Assembly (NCBI RefSeq): GCF_025971945.1
Contig: NZ_JAPDHW010000007.1
Coordinates: 62,001-126,000, forward strand
Direction of reading: 5' to 3'
DNA length: 64,000 nucleotides
Origin: Chryseobacterium kimseyorum
Lineage (GTDB): Bacteria > Bacteroidota > Bacteroidia > Flavobacteriales > Weeksellaceae
The stretch's first letter is position 1. Every line of letters begins with the position of its first letter. Of this stretch, positions 40,446 through 48,712 are shown piece after piece. The position numbers and the translations under genes were made by a program. The notes beneath the pieces were generated by a model, which was not told the DNA's origin, made no database searches, and worked only from the letters and a program-made list of their open reading frames with translations.

Positions 40446-42110
40446 TTATTTTGTTTGATTGTAGAGAATTTGATAATATTCATCAGCCATTCGGTCACTG
40501 TTGAACTGGTCTTTCACGTCATTCATTGCGCTCTGCTGTATCTTTCTCCATTTTTTGGGTTCATCGTAATAGGTTGGGAGAATCTCGTTTTCAAGAAGTT
40601 CATATAATTTATTTAAATCATAATTATCCTGCTCGTAAATGCTCATATTTTCATAATCACATTTTGGCACCACGAAAGAATTTTCTCCATGCTTTGCAAA
40701 TTCAGGAATCCATCCATCATCTGTCGATAAATTAACGGAGCCATTCATTGCAGCCGACATTCCTGAAGTTCCTGAAGCTTCTCTCGGTACACGCGGATTA
40801 TTTAACCATACATCTGAACCCTGCTTTAAAGATTTGCTTAAAGAAAGTTCATAGCCAGTCAGAACTGCCATGTTTTTATAGTTATTGCTTTCTTCAACCA
40901 AAGTATTAAAGGTTGATATTGATGAATAATCCATCGGGTAAGGTTTCCCTGCCCAAATAATCTGTACCGGATATTTCGGATGATTTAAGAGTTTTTTGAA
41001 TCTCTCTTTGTCATGCAATAGTAAATCTGCCCTTTTGTAACCTGCAAATCTCCTTGCCCAAACCATTGTGAAAGTATTAGGGTCAAATAAATTTCCTGTT
41101 TGATCGGCAACTATTTTAAATAATCTTTTCTTTAAAAGTTTTTTACGGTAATCAAAAATGGTATCGTTGTTTTCGTCTTTTGCGTTATAAAGCTCCTTGT
41201 CGCCCCAGTATTTAAAATCCTGTGCGTTGGTGATCGATTTAATTTCGCAGATGCCGGAATATTTGCTCCACATTTCTCTTGAAACCACGCCATGAAGTTG
41301 AGAAACTCCATTGGCAATTCTTGCCATTTTCAGAGCGCAGAGAGAATGATTGAAAAGTTCACCGTCAGAACCTTCAAGTTTTTTTGCTTCTTCCATGCTC
41401 AAACCTGAAAAGTAAGACATATCGTAGCATAATTTCAGGTTATGCTTTTCGTTACCGGCTTCTTCCGGAGTATGCGTTGTGAAAACCAGCTTCTCTTTTA
41501 CCTTTTGCAGATCGCCGTTGAATTTCTTTAACAAGTGGAAAGCTGCGGGAAGTCCGTGAGCTTCATTCAAATGATAGACTTCTCTCTCAATATTGAGTTC
41601 ATCTAGTAATTTTGCGCCACCTTTTCCCAATAAAATATACTGAGCAAGCTTCGTCGATTCGTTGGCGTCGTAAAGTTTGTGACATATTGTTTTTGAAATA
41701 TGATCATTTTCAGGAACATCTGTAGAAAGGAAAAACATCGGAGCTGTATGGAAAGTTTCAGGATCAAGATACCAGACTTTTACCCAAACCGGTGCACTGT
41801 GAATTTCAATTTGAAATTTCAAACCAGTGTCCTCGAGAAAGCTGTACATTTTCTTTGTCCAGGTAGGCTGTAATGTCTGATCATGATTTCTCGCCTGATC
41901 GTAGTAACCGAATTTCCAAAGAATTCCGATTCCTATCATATCCTGCTTCAGATTGTAAGCACTTCTCATGTGAGAACCCGCAAGAAAACCAAGTCCACCA
42001 GAATATATTTTCAAAACCTGCTCAAGGGCAAATTCCATAGAAAAATAGGCGACTTTTTTAGAATATTTTTCGTTAACGCTATAAGGTATTTTAAAGTTTT
42101 TAAAATCCAT
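40446..42110 (-). CDS. Alpha-glucan phosphorylase homologue (GT35) lacking the PLP lysine
   Basis: 554 residues, the length of the short bacterial alpha-glucan phosphorylase family. KVAYFSMEFALEQVLKIYSGGLG (split KVAYFSMEFALE, QVLKIYSGGLG; about 18-40), HLNEAHGLPAAFH, and FVVARRFAGYKRADLL-like VWARRFAGYKR are recognisable. The segment EASGTSGMSAAMNG aligns with phosphorylase EASGTGNMKFMLNG, where the Lys forms the Schiff base with pyridoxal phosphate; here it is S452. The family normally releases glucose-1-phosphate from glycogen; activity without PLP lysine is doubtful. Minus-strand TACCTTTG (plus 42139-42146) is its -7 box. Confidence 0.85.
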   Translation of the reverse strand: MDFKNFKIPYSVNEKYSKKVAYFSMEFALEQVLKIYSGGLGFLAGSHMRSAYNLKQDMIGIGILWKFGYYDQARNHDQTLQPTWTKKMYSFLEDTGLKFQIEIHSAPVWVKVWYLDPETFHTAPMFFLSTDVPENDHISKTICHKLYDANESTKLAQYILLGKGGAKLLDELNIEREVYHLNEAHGLPAAFHLLKKFNGDLQKVKEKLVFTTHTPEEAGNEKHNLKLCYDMSYFSGLSMEEAKKLEGSDGELFNHSLCALKMARIANGVSQLHGVVSREMWSKYSGICEIKSITNAQDFKYWGDKELYNAKDENNDTIFDYRKKLLKKRLFKIVADQTGNLFDPNTFTMVWARRFAGYKRADLLLHDKERFKKLLNHPKYPVQIIWAGKPYPMDYSSISTFNTLVEESNNYKNMAVLTGYELSLSKSLKQGSDVWLNNPRVPREASGTSGMSAAMNGSVNLSTDDGWIPEFAKHGENSFVVPKCDYENMSIYEQDNYDLNKLYELLENEILPTYYDEPKKWRKIQQSAMNDVKDQFNSDRMADEYYQILYNQTK

Positions 42111-42264
42111 AAAAATCGGTTTTTGTGTTTAAAAGAATCAAAGGTATCGATTAAGAAAATAAATTTTACATTAATTAACCATTAATTATTTTTAAATATC
42201 TCTGTTGAAAAATTTTTTTAACTACCTTTAATTATAAATTTTTGATAATCAAAAACTTCCACGT

Positions 42265-43062
42265 ATGAAAAAAGTTTTTTCTGATGAAGATTTAATCAAG
42301 AATCTGAGTTTATATTATCTGAATCGTCATCTGAAAAAGAAGCCGATGGAGAAATATCATCGCACCATAGACGAATCTCCTTTACATGACAGAGAAAAAT
42401 ACAAGAAGAAAGCAGAAATTTTGCTGCTGAATTCTTTCATGCATCATTTCCCTGAACTTACCTTTGAGAATCTAACCTGCGAAAGTCCAGACTTTATCGC
42501 AAAATTTAATAACAAAAAAATAGGAATTGAATTGACCGAGGTTATCAATCATCTTGAAATGAAGAAGGTTGAAAGCAATTTAAATAAGATATTCCGTCAG
42601 GCAGAAATATTATTAGAACAGGAAGACACCACGAAATATCGTGGTGTTTATTTTTTGTCTTTTCGCACGCCTCTGAAATTTGATAATCCCGAACAGCAAC
42701 AGGAAATCATTCTTCATATTTACAACAGTATTAAGAAGAATAAAGCAGCAGGTTGTGTAAAAAGCATTCGAAAATCTTCTCACCGAAGAAATGTTTTTAT
42801 TACACACGAGTACAATATGAATCTCTTTGATGAGCTTTGTTCTGAGAAAATTCTGGAACTCATAGAAAAGAAGAATGAGAAATTTCCTTACTATGACAGA
42901 TCTGTTGATGAATGCTGGCTGGTGATTGTTTCAGATATGAATTCTCTTGCTTCACGATATACCTTTATTCAGGATCGGGAGCATTTGAATGAAGTGAAAA
43001 GTCCGTTTCATAAAATTTTTCATCTTGAAAACTTATGTGGGAATATGACGAGTATTAAGTAG
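42265..43062 (+). CDS. Unrecognised protein, possible PD-(D/E)XK-like nuclease fold
   Basis: 265 residues, cytosolic. LTCESPDFIAKFNNKKIGIELTEV (in two parts: CESPDFIAKF and NNKKIGIELTEV; about 72-93) has P75-D76, about 12 residues, then E89-x-T91, which resembles the PD-...-(D/E)-x-K core of restriction-like nucleases with Thr in place of Lys. The preceding AEILLLNSFMHHFPE helix (about 50-64) could supply the first core helix. The rest is helical and basic. No DNA-binding domain or partner gene is nearby. Family not identified; a solitary gene divergent from the phosphorylase, without a clean promoter box (TACCTTTA at 42224 is close). Confidence 0.65.
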   Translation: MKKVFSDEDLIKNLSLYYLNRHLKKKPMEKYHRTIDESPLHDREKYKKKAEILLLNSFMHHFPELTFENLTCESPDFIAKFNNKKIGIELTEVINHLEMKKVESNLNKIFRQAEILLEQEDTTKYRGVYFLSFRTPLKFDNPEQQQEIILHIYNSIKKNKAAGCVKSIRKSSHRRNVFITHEYNMNLFDELCSEKILELIEKKNEKFPYYDRSVDECWLVIVSDMNSLASRYTFIQDREHLNEVKSPFHKIFHLENLCGNMTSIK

Positions 43063-43133
43063 TTCTGTAGATTTGGTAAAAAATGTTTAAGTAAATAATA
43101 TTTTTATTATTAAATATTTTAATATTATCATTG

Positions 43134-43166
43134 TTTGGTGATTATAATTAAAAATCCATATATTTG
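43134..43166 (+). promoter_or_regulatory. Promoter of the T9SS type B protein gene
   Basis: TTTG (43134-43137), 21 bp, TATATTTG (43159-43166), 31 nt before the ATG at 43198. Confidence 0.62.
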
Positions 43167-43197
43167 ATATGCCTTAAACATTAATAACCAATCCGAT

Positions 43198-45300
43198 ATG
43201 AAAAAAACTCTACTTCTTGTTATTTTCCTGATCTCTCAAACTTTTTTCTCTCAGGCAGATTGTTCTACCGCTTTGTCGGTTTGTGGAAATTCGAATATTA
43301 CGTACAGTCCTACAGGAATTGGCGCAGTTAATGAACCTTTAGGAGGTTGTTTAATTACTGGTGAACACAATTCGATCTGGTACAAACTTACGATCGCAAC
43401 CAGCGGAACGCTTACCTTTAATCTCGTACCAAATGATCCCGGAGCCGATTACGACTGGGCGGTTTATGGTCCGAATGTCGCATGTGGCGCTTTGGGCGCT
43501 CCCATACGCTGTAACGCGGCCACGGTTATCGGAGTCGGCGCATCCACAGGGCTTAATATGACAAGTACCATTACCAATGCGCCGGGTGGATCATTAACAC
43601 CATATTGTCAGTATATGGATGTTTTAGCTGGACAGACTTACTATCTTTATATTGATAACTGGGTGGGAGCTGGAAGCACTACAACTGCACCGTTCTCGTT
43701 GACATGGGGCGGAACTGCAACACTGGCTTCTCCTTTTACAGATCCTACGCTGCAACCTAACCCATTTTCTCCTCCGGGATTACCGGCTGCAAATCCTGCA
43801 GATCCCAGAGAGGTTTTAATATGTGTAAGTCCTGCCGTTTTTGATTTCAGTACACTTACAGCAGGAATTCTAAATGGAAATGCAAATTTTGTTGTCTCTT
43901 ATCATACTACCCAAAATGATGCATTGGCTGGAACAAGTCCTATTACAACTCCGATTACGGTGAATACTACAGCTGTTTACTATTACAGTATTCATTATCA
44001 GGATCCTGCAAATCCAACCAATCCACTGAATTTTTGCCGTCAGATTGGTCCGTTTAAATTTAAACAGGGAAATATCACCGCCCTCGATAAAACGATATTT
44101 GCCTGCAACAACAATAAAGCAGGTACGGCAACTTTTAATTTGAACTCGGCAAATGTTTATACAGGTCCTAATATTAACATAAAGTATTATCCTACAATGG
44201 CAAATCTAATTGCCGGAACAGCGCAAATCACTAATCCCACTCAGTATGTTTCTGCGCAGGGTGTGGTTTATGCACTGGTAACCACAGCGGATGGATGTTC
44301 TGATATAGCGGAGATTACCTTAAGTTTTTATCCTGAAGTTGTTGTTACTGATGCGGTTCTGCGTTTCTGTGCATTACAGGAAAATCTTGTCACAGCATCA
44401 TTTAATCTTACGACAGCAATTGTTACTTTACAATCAGGCACAACCAAAAAATATTACAAATCATTACAGGATGCCATTAGCGGAACGAATGAGATTCCGG
44501 CAAGTAATGCAACGGCATATATTTCGCCAAACGGAGTAGTCTATATAAAAGTTATTAGTGAAAACGACTGTTATGCAATTGCAAAAATTACTTTGCAGGT
44601 AATTCCTCCGGTTTACTCCACCGTTTTAAAAGATAAAATCATTTGTATAGAAGATAGAACGACGCTTGATGCAGGACCGGGATTTGACGGATATGAGTGG
44701 AGTACAGGCGCAACAACTCAAACAATAACAGATGTTGGTGTGGGAACGTATTGGGTTGAGTTAAAAACAGGTGAATGTATTTCACTTCAGACAGTTAAGA
44801 TTTACGCGTCTGATCAGCCGGTTGTAACAAGCATTGAGATTTCTAATACAACAGTTACTGTTAATGTGAATGGAGGTAAAGCACCTTATAAATATTCTAT
44901 TGATAATGTCAATTGGCAGGATTCCAATGTGTTTACAAATATCCAGCGAGGCGATCATGTAATCTATGTAAAGGATTCCTATGACTGTGAGCCTATCAGT
45001 ATCAGTATTGTTGTGCCCAATTTAATCAACGTCATTACACCAAACGGTGATGGAATCAATGATGTTATTGATTATTCTGCACTGGCAAATAAACAGAATC
45101 TGATATTTAATATTTTCGACAGATATGGAAATAAGATCTTCCAGGCAGATCGATTCAATAATTACAAATGGGATGGAACTTCAAATGGAAAAAAAGTTCC
45201 GACAGGAAACTACTGGTATTCTGTAACATGGAATGAAAATGATCAGAAGAACACCTTATTCAAATATACAGGTTGGGTGTTAGTTAAAAACAGAGAATAA
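43198..45300 (+). CDS. Secreted protein with T9SS type B (gliding-associated) sorting domain
   Basis: 700 residues. Signal peptide (about 1-19). The N-terminal domain (about 20-185: IWYKLTIATSGTLTF, DYDWAVYGP) resembles bacterial pre-peptidase/CUB-like beta domains; middle repeats (about 295-465) share the pattern C-x-N/L...A-x-FNL...Y-x-S-x-x-DA-x-x-G, suggesting Ig-like modules. The C-terminus (about 610-700: VITPNGDGINDVI, FNIFDRYGNKIF, KWDGTSNGKKVPTGNYWY) is the type B domain recognised by T9SS. It is likely surface-attached or released; role in adhesion is a guess. Own promoter at 43134 and terminator at 45316. Confidence 0.9.
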   Translation: MKKTLLLVIFLISQTFFSQADCSTALSVCGNSNITYSPTGIGAVNEPLGGCLITGEHNSIWYKLTIATSGTLTFNLVPNDPGADYDWAVYGPNVACGALGAPIRCNAATVIGVGASTGLNMTSTITNAPGGSLTPYCQYMDVLAGQTYYLYIDNWVGAGSTTTAPFSLTWGGTATLASPFTDPTLQPNPFSPPGLPAANPADPREVLICVSPAVFDFSTLTAGILNGNANFVVSYHTTQNDALAGTSPITTPITVNTTAVYYYSIHYQDPANPTNPLNFCRQIGPFKFKQGNITALDKTIFACNNNKAGTATFNLNSANVYTGPNINIKYYPTMANLIAGTAQITNPTQYVSAQGVVYALVTTADGCSDIAEITLSFYPEVVVTDAVLRFCALQENLVTASFNLTTAIVTLQSGTTKKYYKSLQDAISGTNEIPASNATAYISPNGVVYIKVISENDCYAIAKITLQVIPPVYSTVLKDKIICIEDRTTLDAGPGFDGYEWSTGATTQTITDVGVGTYWVELKTGECISLQTVKIYASDQPVVTSIEISNTTVTVNVNGGKAPYKYSIDNVNWQDSNVFTNIQRGDHVIYVKDSYDCEPISISIVVPNLINVITPNGDGINDVIDYSALANKQNLIFNIFDRYGNKIFQADRFNNYKWDGTSNGKKVPTGNYWYSVTWNENDQKNTLFKYTGWVLVKNRE

Positions 45301-45315
45301 ATAATGATAATCAAT

Positions 45316-45346
45316 AAAGAACCATCTTGAAAAGATGGTTCTTTTT
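45316..45346 (+). terminator. Bidirectional terminator after the T9SS type B gene
   Basis: 13-bp stem AAAGAACCATCTT (45316-45328) with AAGATGGTTCTTT (45332-45344), loop GAA, T-run after; it also ends the minus-strand gene at 45345. Confidence 0.92.
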
Positions 45347-45704
45347 AGCTGAAAACTTTCGTGTCTTTAAAATAATCAGAAAGATAAAGTATTTTGCCAC
45401 ATTCAGAAAATTGAATGATGGTGCAGATTTCGTTGGTGTAGGTATCTTGTCCGGATAGTTTTCCTAAAGAATTTGTCTGGTAGAAATATTTGTTATTTCC
45501 TAAATGAAAAATTTCAGAAACACTCCATTCAATTTTTTCATAACGTCTGAAAATAGCTCTGAATAAGGCTAAAATTCTGCTTTTCCCGGAAATTTCTTTC
45601 GCTGGCGGAATCCAGATTACAGTATCATCAGTAAACCATTTCTCAAGCGTTTCAATGTTTAGAGAATTTAAATCCTGCATAAAATGGCTGATCTTACAAT
45701 TCAT
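45345..45704 (-). CDS. NTF2-like (SnoaL/DUF4440-type) protein
   Basis: 119 residues from the ATG at 45704; the frame is open to 45809, but the extra 35 residues do not look like the domain. LNSLNIETLEKWFTDDTVIWIPPAKEISGKSRILALF (shown as ETLEKWFTDDTVIW then PPAKEISGKSRILALF) and the following aromatic strands fit the NTF2-like cone fold used by SnoaL-type enzymes and DUF4440 proteins. Cytosolic, no signal peptide. Function could be a small-molecule isomerase or a binding protein. It is divergent from the transglutaminase-like gene by about 110 bp; no clear promoter found. Confidence 0.72.
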   Translation of the reverse strand: MNCKISHFMQDLNSLNIETLEKWFTDDTVIWIPPAKEISGKSRILALFRAIFRRYEKIEWSVSEIFHLGNNKYFYQTNSLGKLSGQDTYTNEICTIIQFSECGKILYLSDYFKDTKVFS

Positions 45705-45812
45705 AGGCTGCAATTTACATTTATATACGTAATAATTGGTAAATTGGTTTTTATTTAACACGGCCGCAACCTGGAAATTTGCATTTATTTTAATGGAAAA
45801 AAGTTTCAAAAA

Positions 45813-46451
45813 ATGAAAAATTTTACTCTCAATAAAGACAAAGGAATTATTTCTGATAAATTTTTAAGCAGAAACATTACAGATTTTCACTGGGCATGTC
45901 AATATATTGCAGAATTGCCTTACAAAAGAAATTTACATAAAAATAATATACTCTGTGTTTTTAATGATTTGGGTGGAACCTGCAGTACAAAACATGCAAC
46001 ATTAAGAAAACTTGCACTGGAAAACGATTACGATGAAGTAAAACTGATTCTGGGGATCTTTAAATTGGATGCAGAATATACGGGTAAAATTCGCCGTACG
46101 CTTGAGAAATTTAAACTAAAATACATTCCCGAAGCGCATAACTATCTAAAAATTGAAGAAAAATATTACGATTTTACAAACCCCAAATCGAACTATGATC
46201 AATTTAAAAATAAAATACTGATCGAGAAGGAAATGGAATTCAGTGAAATCGTGAATGAGAAAATTTCATTTCACAAAGATTTTCTTAGGAAGTGGATCGT
46301 CGCTGAAAATATTCATTACAGTTTAGATGAAATTTGGAGCATTCGGGAACAATGCATTCAGGATTTGCAGAAAATTGAAGGAGCTGCGAATGAAAATTCT
46401 TCTCCTGTATGCTTTATCAGAAGCCCTGAAATAAGGGATGAATACAAATAA
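45813..46451 (+). CDS. Putative transglutaminase-like protein
   Basis: 212 residues. FNDLGGTCSTKHATLRKLALEN (given as FNDLGGTCSTKHA, TLRKLALEN) places C57 at the start of a helix, followed by EAHNYLKIEEKYYDFT with H109 and D120. This Cys-helix, His-strand, Asp-strand order and spacing is that of the transglutaminase-like/papain-fold superfamily, so a thiol hydrolase or acyltransferase is plausible. No signal peptide. Start ATG 45813 lies near a weak GAAATTTG box (45774). Close to mtaB but with 68 bp between and a separate promoter for mtaB. Family name not recognised; the catalytic assignment is inference. Confidence 0.68.
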   Translation: MKNFTLNKDKGIISDKFLSRNITDFHWACQYIAELPYKRNLHKNNILCVFNDLGGTCSTKHATLRKLALENDYDEVKLILGIFKLDAEYTGKIRRTLEKFKLKYIPEAHNYLKIEEKYYDFTNPKSNYDQFKNKILIEKEMEFSEIVNEKISFHKDFLRKWIVAENIHYSLDEIWSIREQCIQDLQKIEGAANENSSPVCFIRSPEIRDEYK

Positions 46452-46487
46452 TAGATTGAATCAATTCAGCATTCATATTTAAATTAT

Positions 46488-46495
46488 TATCTTTG
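46488..46495 (+). promoter_or_regulatory. -7 box of mtaB
   Basis: TATCTTTG, exact TAnnTTTG match, 24 nt before the mtaB ATG. Confidence 0.6.
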
Positions 46496-46519
46496 CACCC
46501 ACAAAATTCAGTACAATAA

Positions 46520-47866
46520 ATGTCTCACTTTCACAGAACTGCCGCGTTTCATACCCTTGGCTGCAAATTAAATTTTGCGGAAACATCTACCATTGCCCGT
46601 CAACTGACAGATGCAGGTTACGATAAGGTGAGTTTTGATGAAAAAGCGGATGTTTATGTCATCAATACCTGTTCGGTAACTGAAAATGCAGATCGTGAGT
46701 GCAAACTTCATGTGAAGCGTGCAATGAAAGCCAATCCTGAAGGTTTGGTGGTGATTGTGGGTTGCTATGCTCAGTTAAAACCTGAAGAAATTTCCCAAAT
46801 TACAGGAGTAGATTTGGTTCTTGGAGCCAAAGAAAAATTCAATATTTTGAGTTATCTTGATGATTTGGAAAAGTCTGAAAGTGAAGGTGTTGTTCATTCA
46901 TGTGAAATTGAAGAAACCGATTTCTTTATCGGAAGTTATTCTATCGGAGACAGAACCAGAGCTTTCCTTAAAGTTCAGGATGGTTGCGATTACAAATGTA
47001 CCTACTGTACAATTCCTTTAGCCAGAGGGATTTCCCGTTCAGACACCATCGATAATGTTTTGAAAAATGCAAAGGAAATTGCAGCAAGAGACATTAAAGA
47101 AATTGTTTTAACAGGTGTCAACATTGGAGACTACGGTAAAGGTGAATTTGGAAACAAAAGACATGAGCATACTTTTTTAGATTTAATAAAAGAATTGGAT
47201 GAGGTTAACGGCATTGAGAGAATCCGTATTTCATCCATTGAACCCAATCTTTTAAAGGACGAAAGCATCGAGTTGGTTTCAAAAAGTAAAAGCTTTGTTC
47301 CGCATTTTCATATTCCGCTTCAATCGGGTAGCGATGAATTGCTGAAAAAAATGAAGCGTCGTTATCTCACGAAATTATACAGCGACAGAGTCAATAAAAT
47401 ACGTGAAGTGATGCCTCATGCAGCGATTGGTGTTGATGTGATTGTAGGTTTTCCTGGAGAAACAGAAGAGCTGTTTATGGAGACTTATAATTTCCTGAAT
47501 GAGCTTCCTATAAGTTATCTGCACGTTTTTACCTATTCAGAAAGAGAAAATACCGAAGCAGCGGAAATGGACGGCGCAGTTCCGATTCCGGAAAGAAAAA
47601 GACGCAACAAAATGCTTAGAATTCTTTCTGAGAAAAAGAAAATGTCATTCTACCAAACTCAGCTTGGACAGACGCTTCCAGTACTTTGGGAGCACGAAAA
47701 CAAGGATGGGAAAATGTACGGCTTCACAGAAAATTATGTAAGAGTGCAGAAAGATTTTGATCCGGCACTAGTTAATCAGATTGAGTTTTTAAAACTTGAA
47801 AAAATCAATGAAGAAGGTGTGGTTTCTGTCATGAATTCATTTGAAAGTTTCTTAGAAAAAATTTAG
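46520..47866 (+). CDS. mtaB: tRNA (N6-threonylcarbamoyladenosine37-C2) methylthiotransferase MtaB
   Basis: 448 residues. N-terminal UPF0004 domain with cysteines in TLGCKLNF, INTCSVTENAD and VGCYAQ (binding an auxiliary 4Fe-4S cluster), a radical-SAM core with CDYKCTYCTIPLARG (Cx3Cx2C), and a TRAM-like C-terminus. The length and the N-terminal TLGCKLNFAETS place it in the MtaB/YqeV group rather than MiaB or RimO. It converts t6A37 to ms2t6A37 in tRNAs reading ANN codons. The last four bases overlap the convergent gene at 47863. Confidence 0.94.
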   Translation: MSHFHRTAAFHTLGCKLNFAETSTIARQLTDAGYDKVSFDEKADVYVINTCSVTENADRECKLHVKRAMKANPEGLVVIVGCYAQLKPEEISQITGVDLVLGAKEKFNILSYLDDLEKSESEGVVHSCEIEETDFFIGSYSIGDRTRAFLKVQDGCDYKCTYCTIPLARGISRSDTIDNVLKNAKEIAARDIKEIVLTGVNIGDYGKGEFGNKRHEHTFLDLIKELDEVNGIERIRISSIEPNLLKDESIELVSKSKSFVPHFHIPLQSGSDELLKKMKRRYLTKLYSDRVNKIREVMPHAAIGVDVIVGFPGETEELFMETYNFLNELPISYLHVFTYSERENTEAAEMDGAVPIPERKRRNKMLRILSEKKKMSFYQTQLGQTLPVLWEHENKDGKMYGFTENYVRVQKDFDPALVNQIEFLKLEKINEEGVVSVMNSFESFLEKI

Positions 47867-48522
47867 GAATCTTTATTTTTCTTTCTTGAGATAAAATGTA
47901 CAATAATACCACCTATTAGCGCATACATAAAAAATTTGCCGACCAACTCGCCTATTTTATAGGCCTGTGAGTCTTCCTCATTGGTATTCATTTGATTTTT
48001 TGAGGTTAGATCTTTCCTTAATTTTATAGATTGAATGATTTTATTTTCAAAAAATTCAACTTTATTATTTTCAGGCGTACTGATCATCAAAAATGAGTAG
48101 GGAGTTTTATTAAGGAGTAAAATGTAGTTATTCCAAATCTTGTTGGCTCCGCTGATTTTTGTTTTGAAACTTGATTTTAAAAAAAACAGTCCATTAATCT
48201 GTACAAATTCTTTACTGATAGTTTGACCTTTGCTTTGATCTAACATGCCGTCATAATAACCTTCATAAAATTTTAGCAGTTCATCTTTATCTTCGATGTA
48301 AGCATCTACTTTTTTTTCAGGTTTCATAATCAAAATAATTTCATCTTCAATAAAAGCTTTAATCAAATTTTGTCCTAAAGTGTCTGTAATACTGAATTCT
48401 TGTGGGATGTTTATTGAAACATCTTCACTAACATGATAAGGGATTAACTTTTGTCCAAAACTGTTCGTGTAAAAAATGAAAAGAAAGAATACAAGTGTAA
48501 TTTGAGATTTTTTCGGGGTCAT
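47863..48522 (-). CDS. Membrane-anchored exported protein of unknown function
   Basis: 219 residues from ATG 48522 (MTPKKSQ); the longer ORF to 48552 begins inside the -7 box at 48550-48557 (minus TATCTTTG) and is rejected. An N-terminal signal peptide (ending TNSFGQ) is followed by a compact beta-rich domain (about 25-155) like small lipid-linked stress proteins, then a C-terminal transmembrane helix (YALIGGIIVHFI, about 199-210) and a basic RKKNK tail. So it is probably a periplasmic domain tethered by its C-terminus. Family not recognised. Convergent overlap of 4 nt with mtaB. Confidence 0.75.
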   Translation of the reverse strand: MTPKKSQITLVFFLFIFYTNSFGQKLIPYHVSEDVSINIPQEFSITDTLGQNLIKAFIEDEIILIMKPEKKVDAYIEDKDELLKFYEGYYDGMLDQSKGQTISKEFVQINGLFFLKSSFKTKISGANKIWNNYILLLNKTPYSFLMISTPENNKVEFFENKIIQSIKLRKDLTSKNQMNTNEEDSQAYKIGELVGKFFMYALIGGIIVHFISRKKNKDS

Positions 48523-48712
48523 GAGTCGTTCAGATTTTCTTAGTTTTCTCAAAGATAATAATTGATCATTTAGATTTGTTTTTTTTTATACCGTAAAAAT
48601 GATCAGATTGGCGTACTTTCTGTACCATTAGTTACTTTTTTTAAGGTAAGGATATCTTTTAATTTAAATTAAACTATATTTATTTTTTTCTAATTTTTAA
48701 ATCTACATTCTT

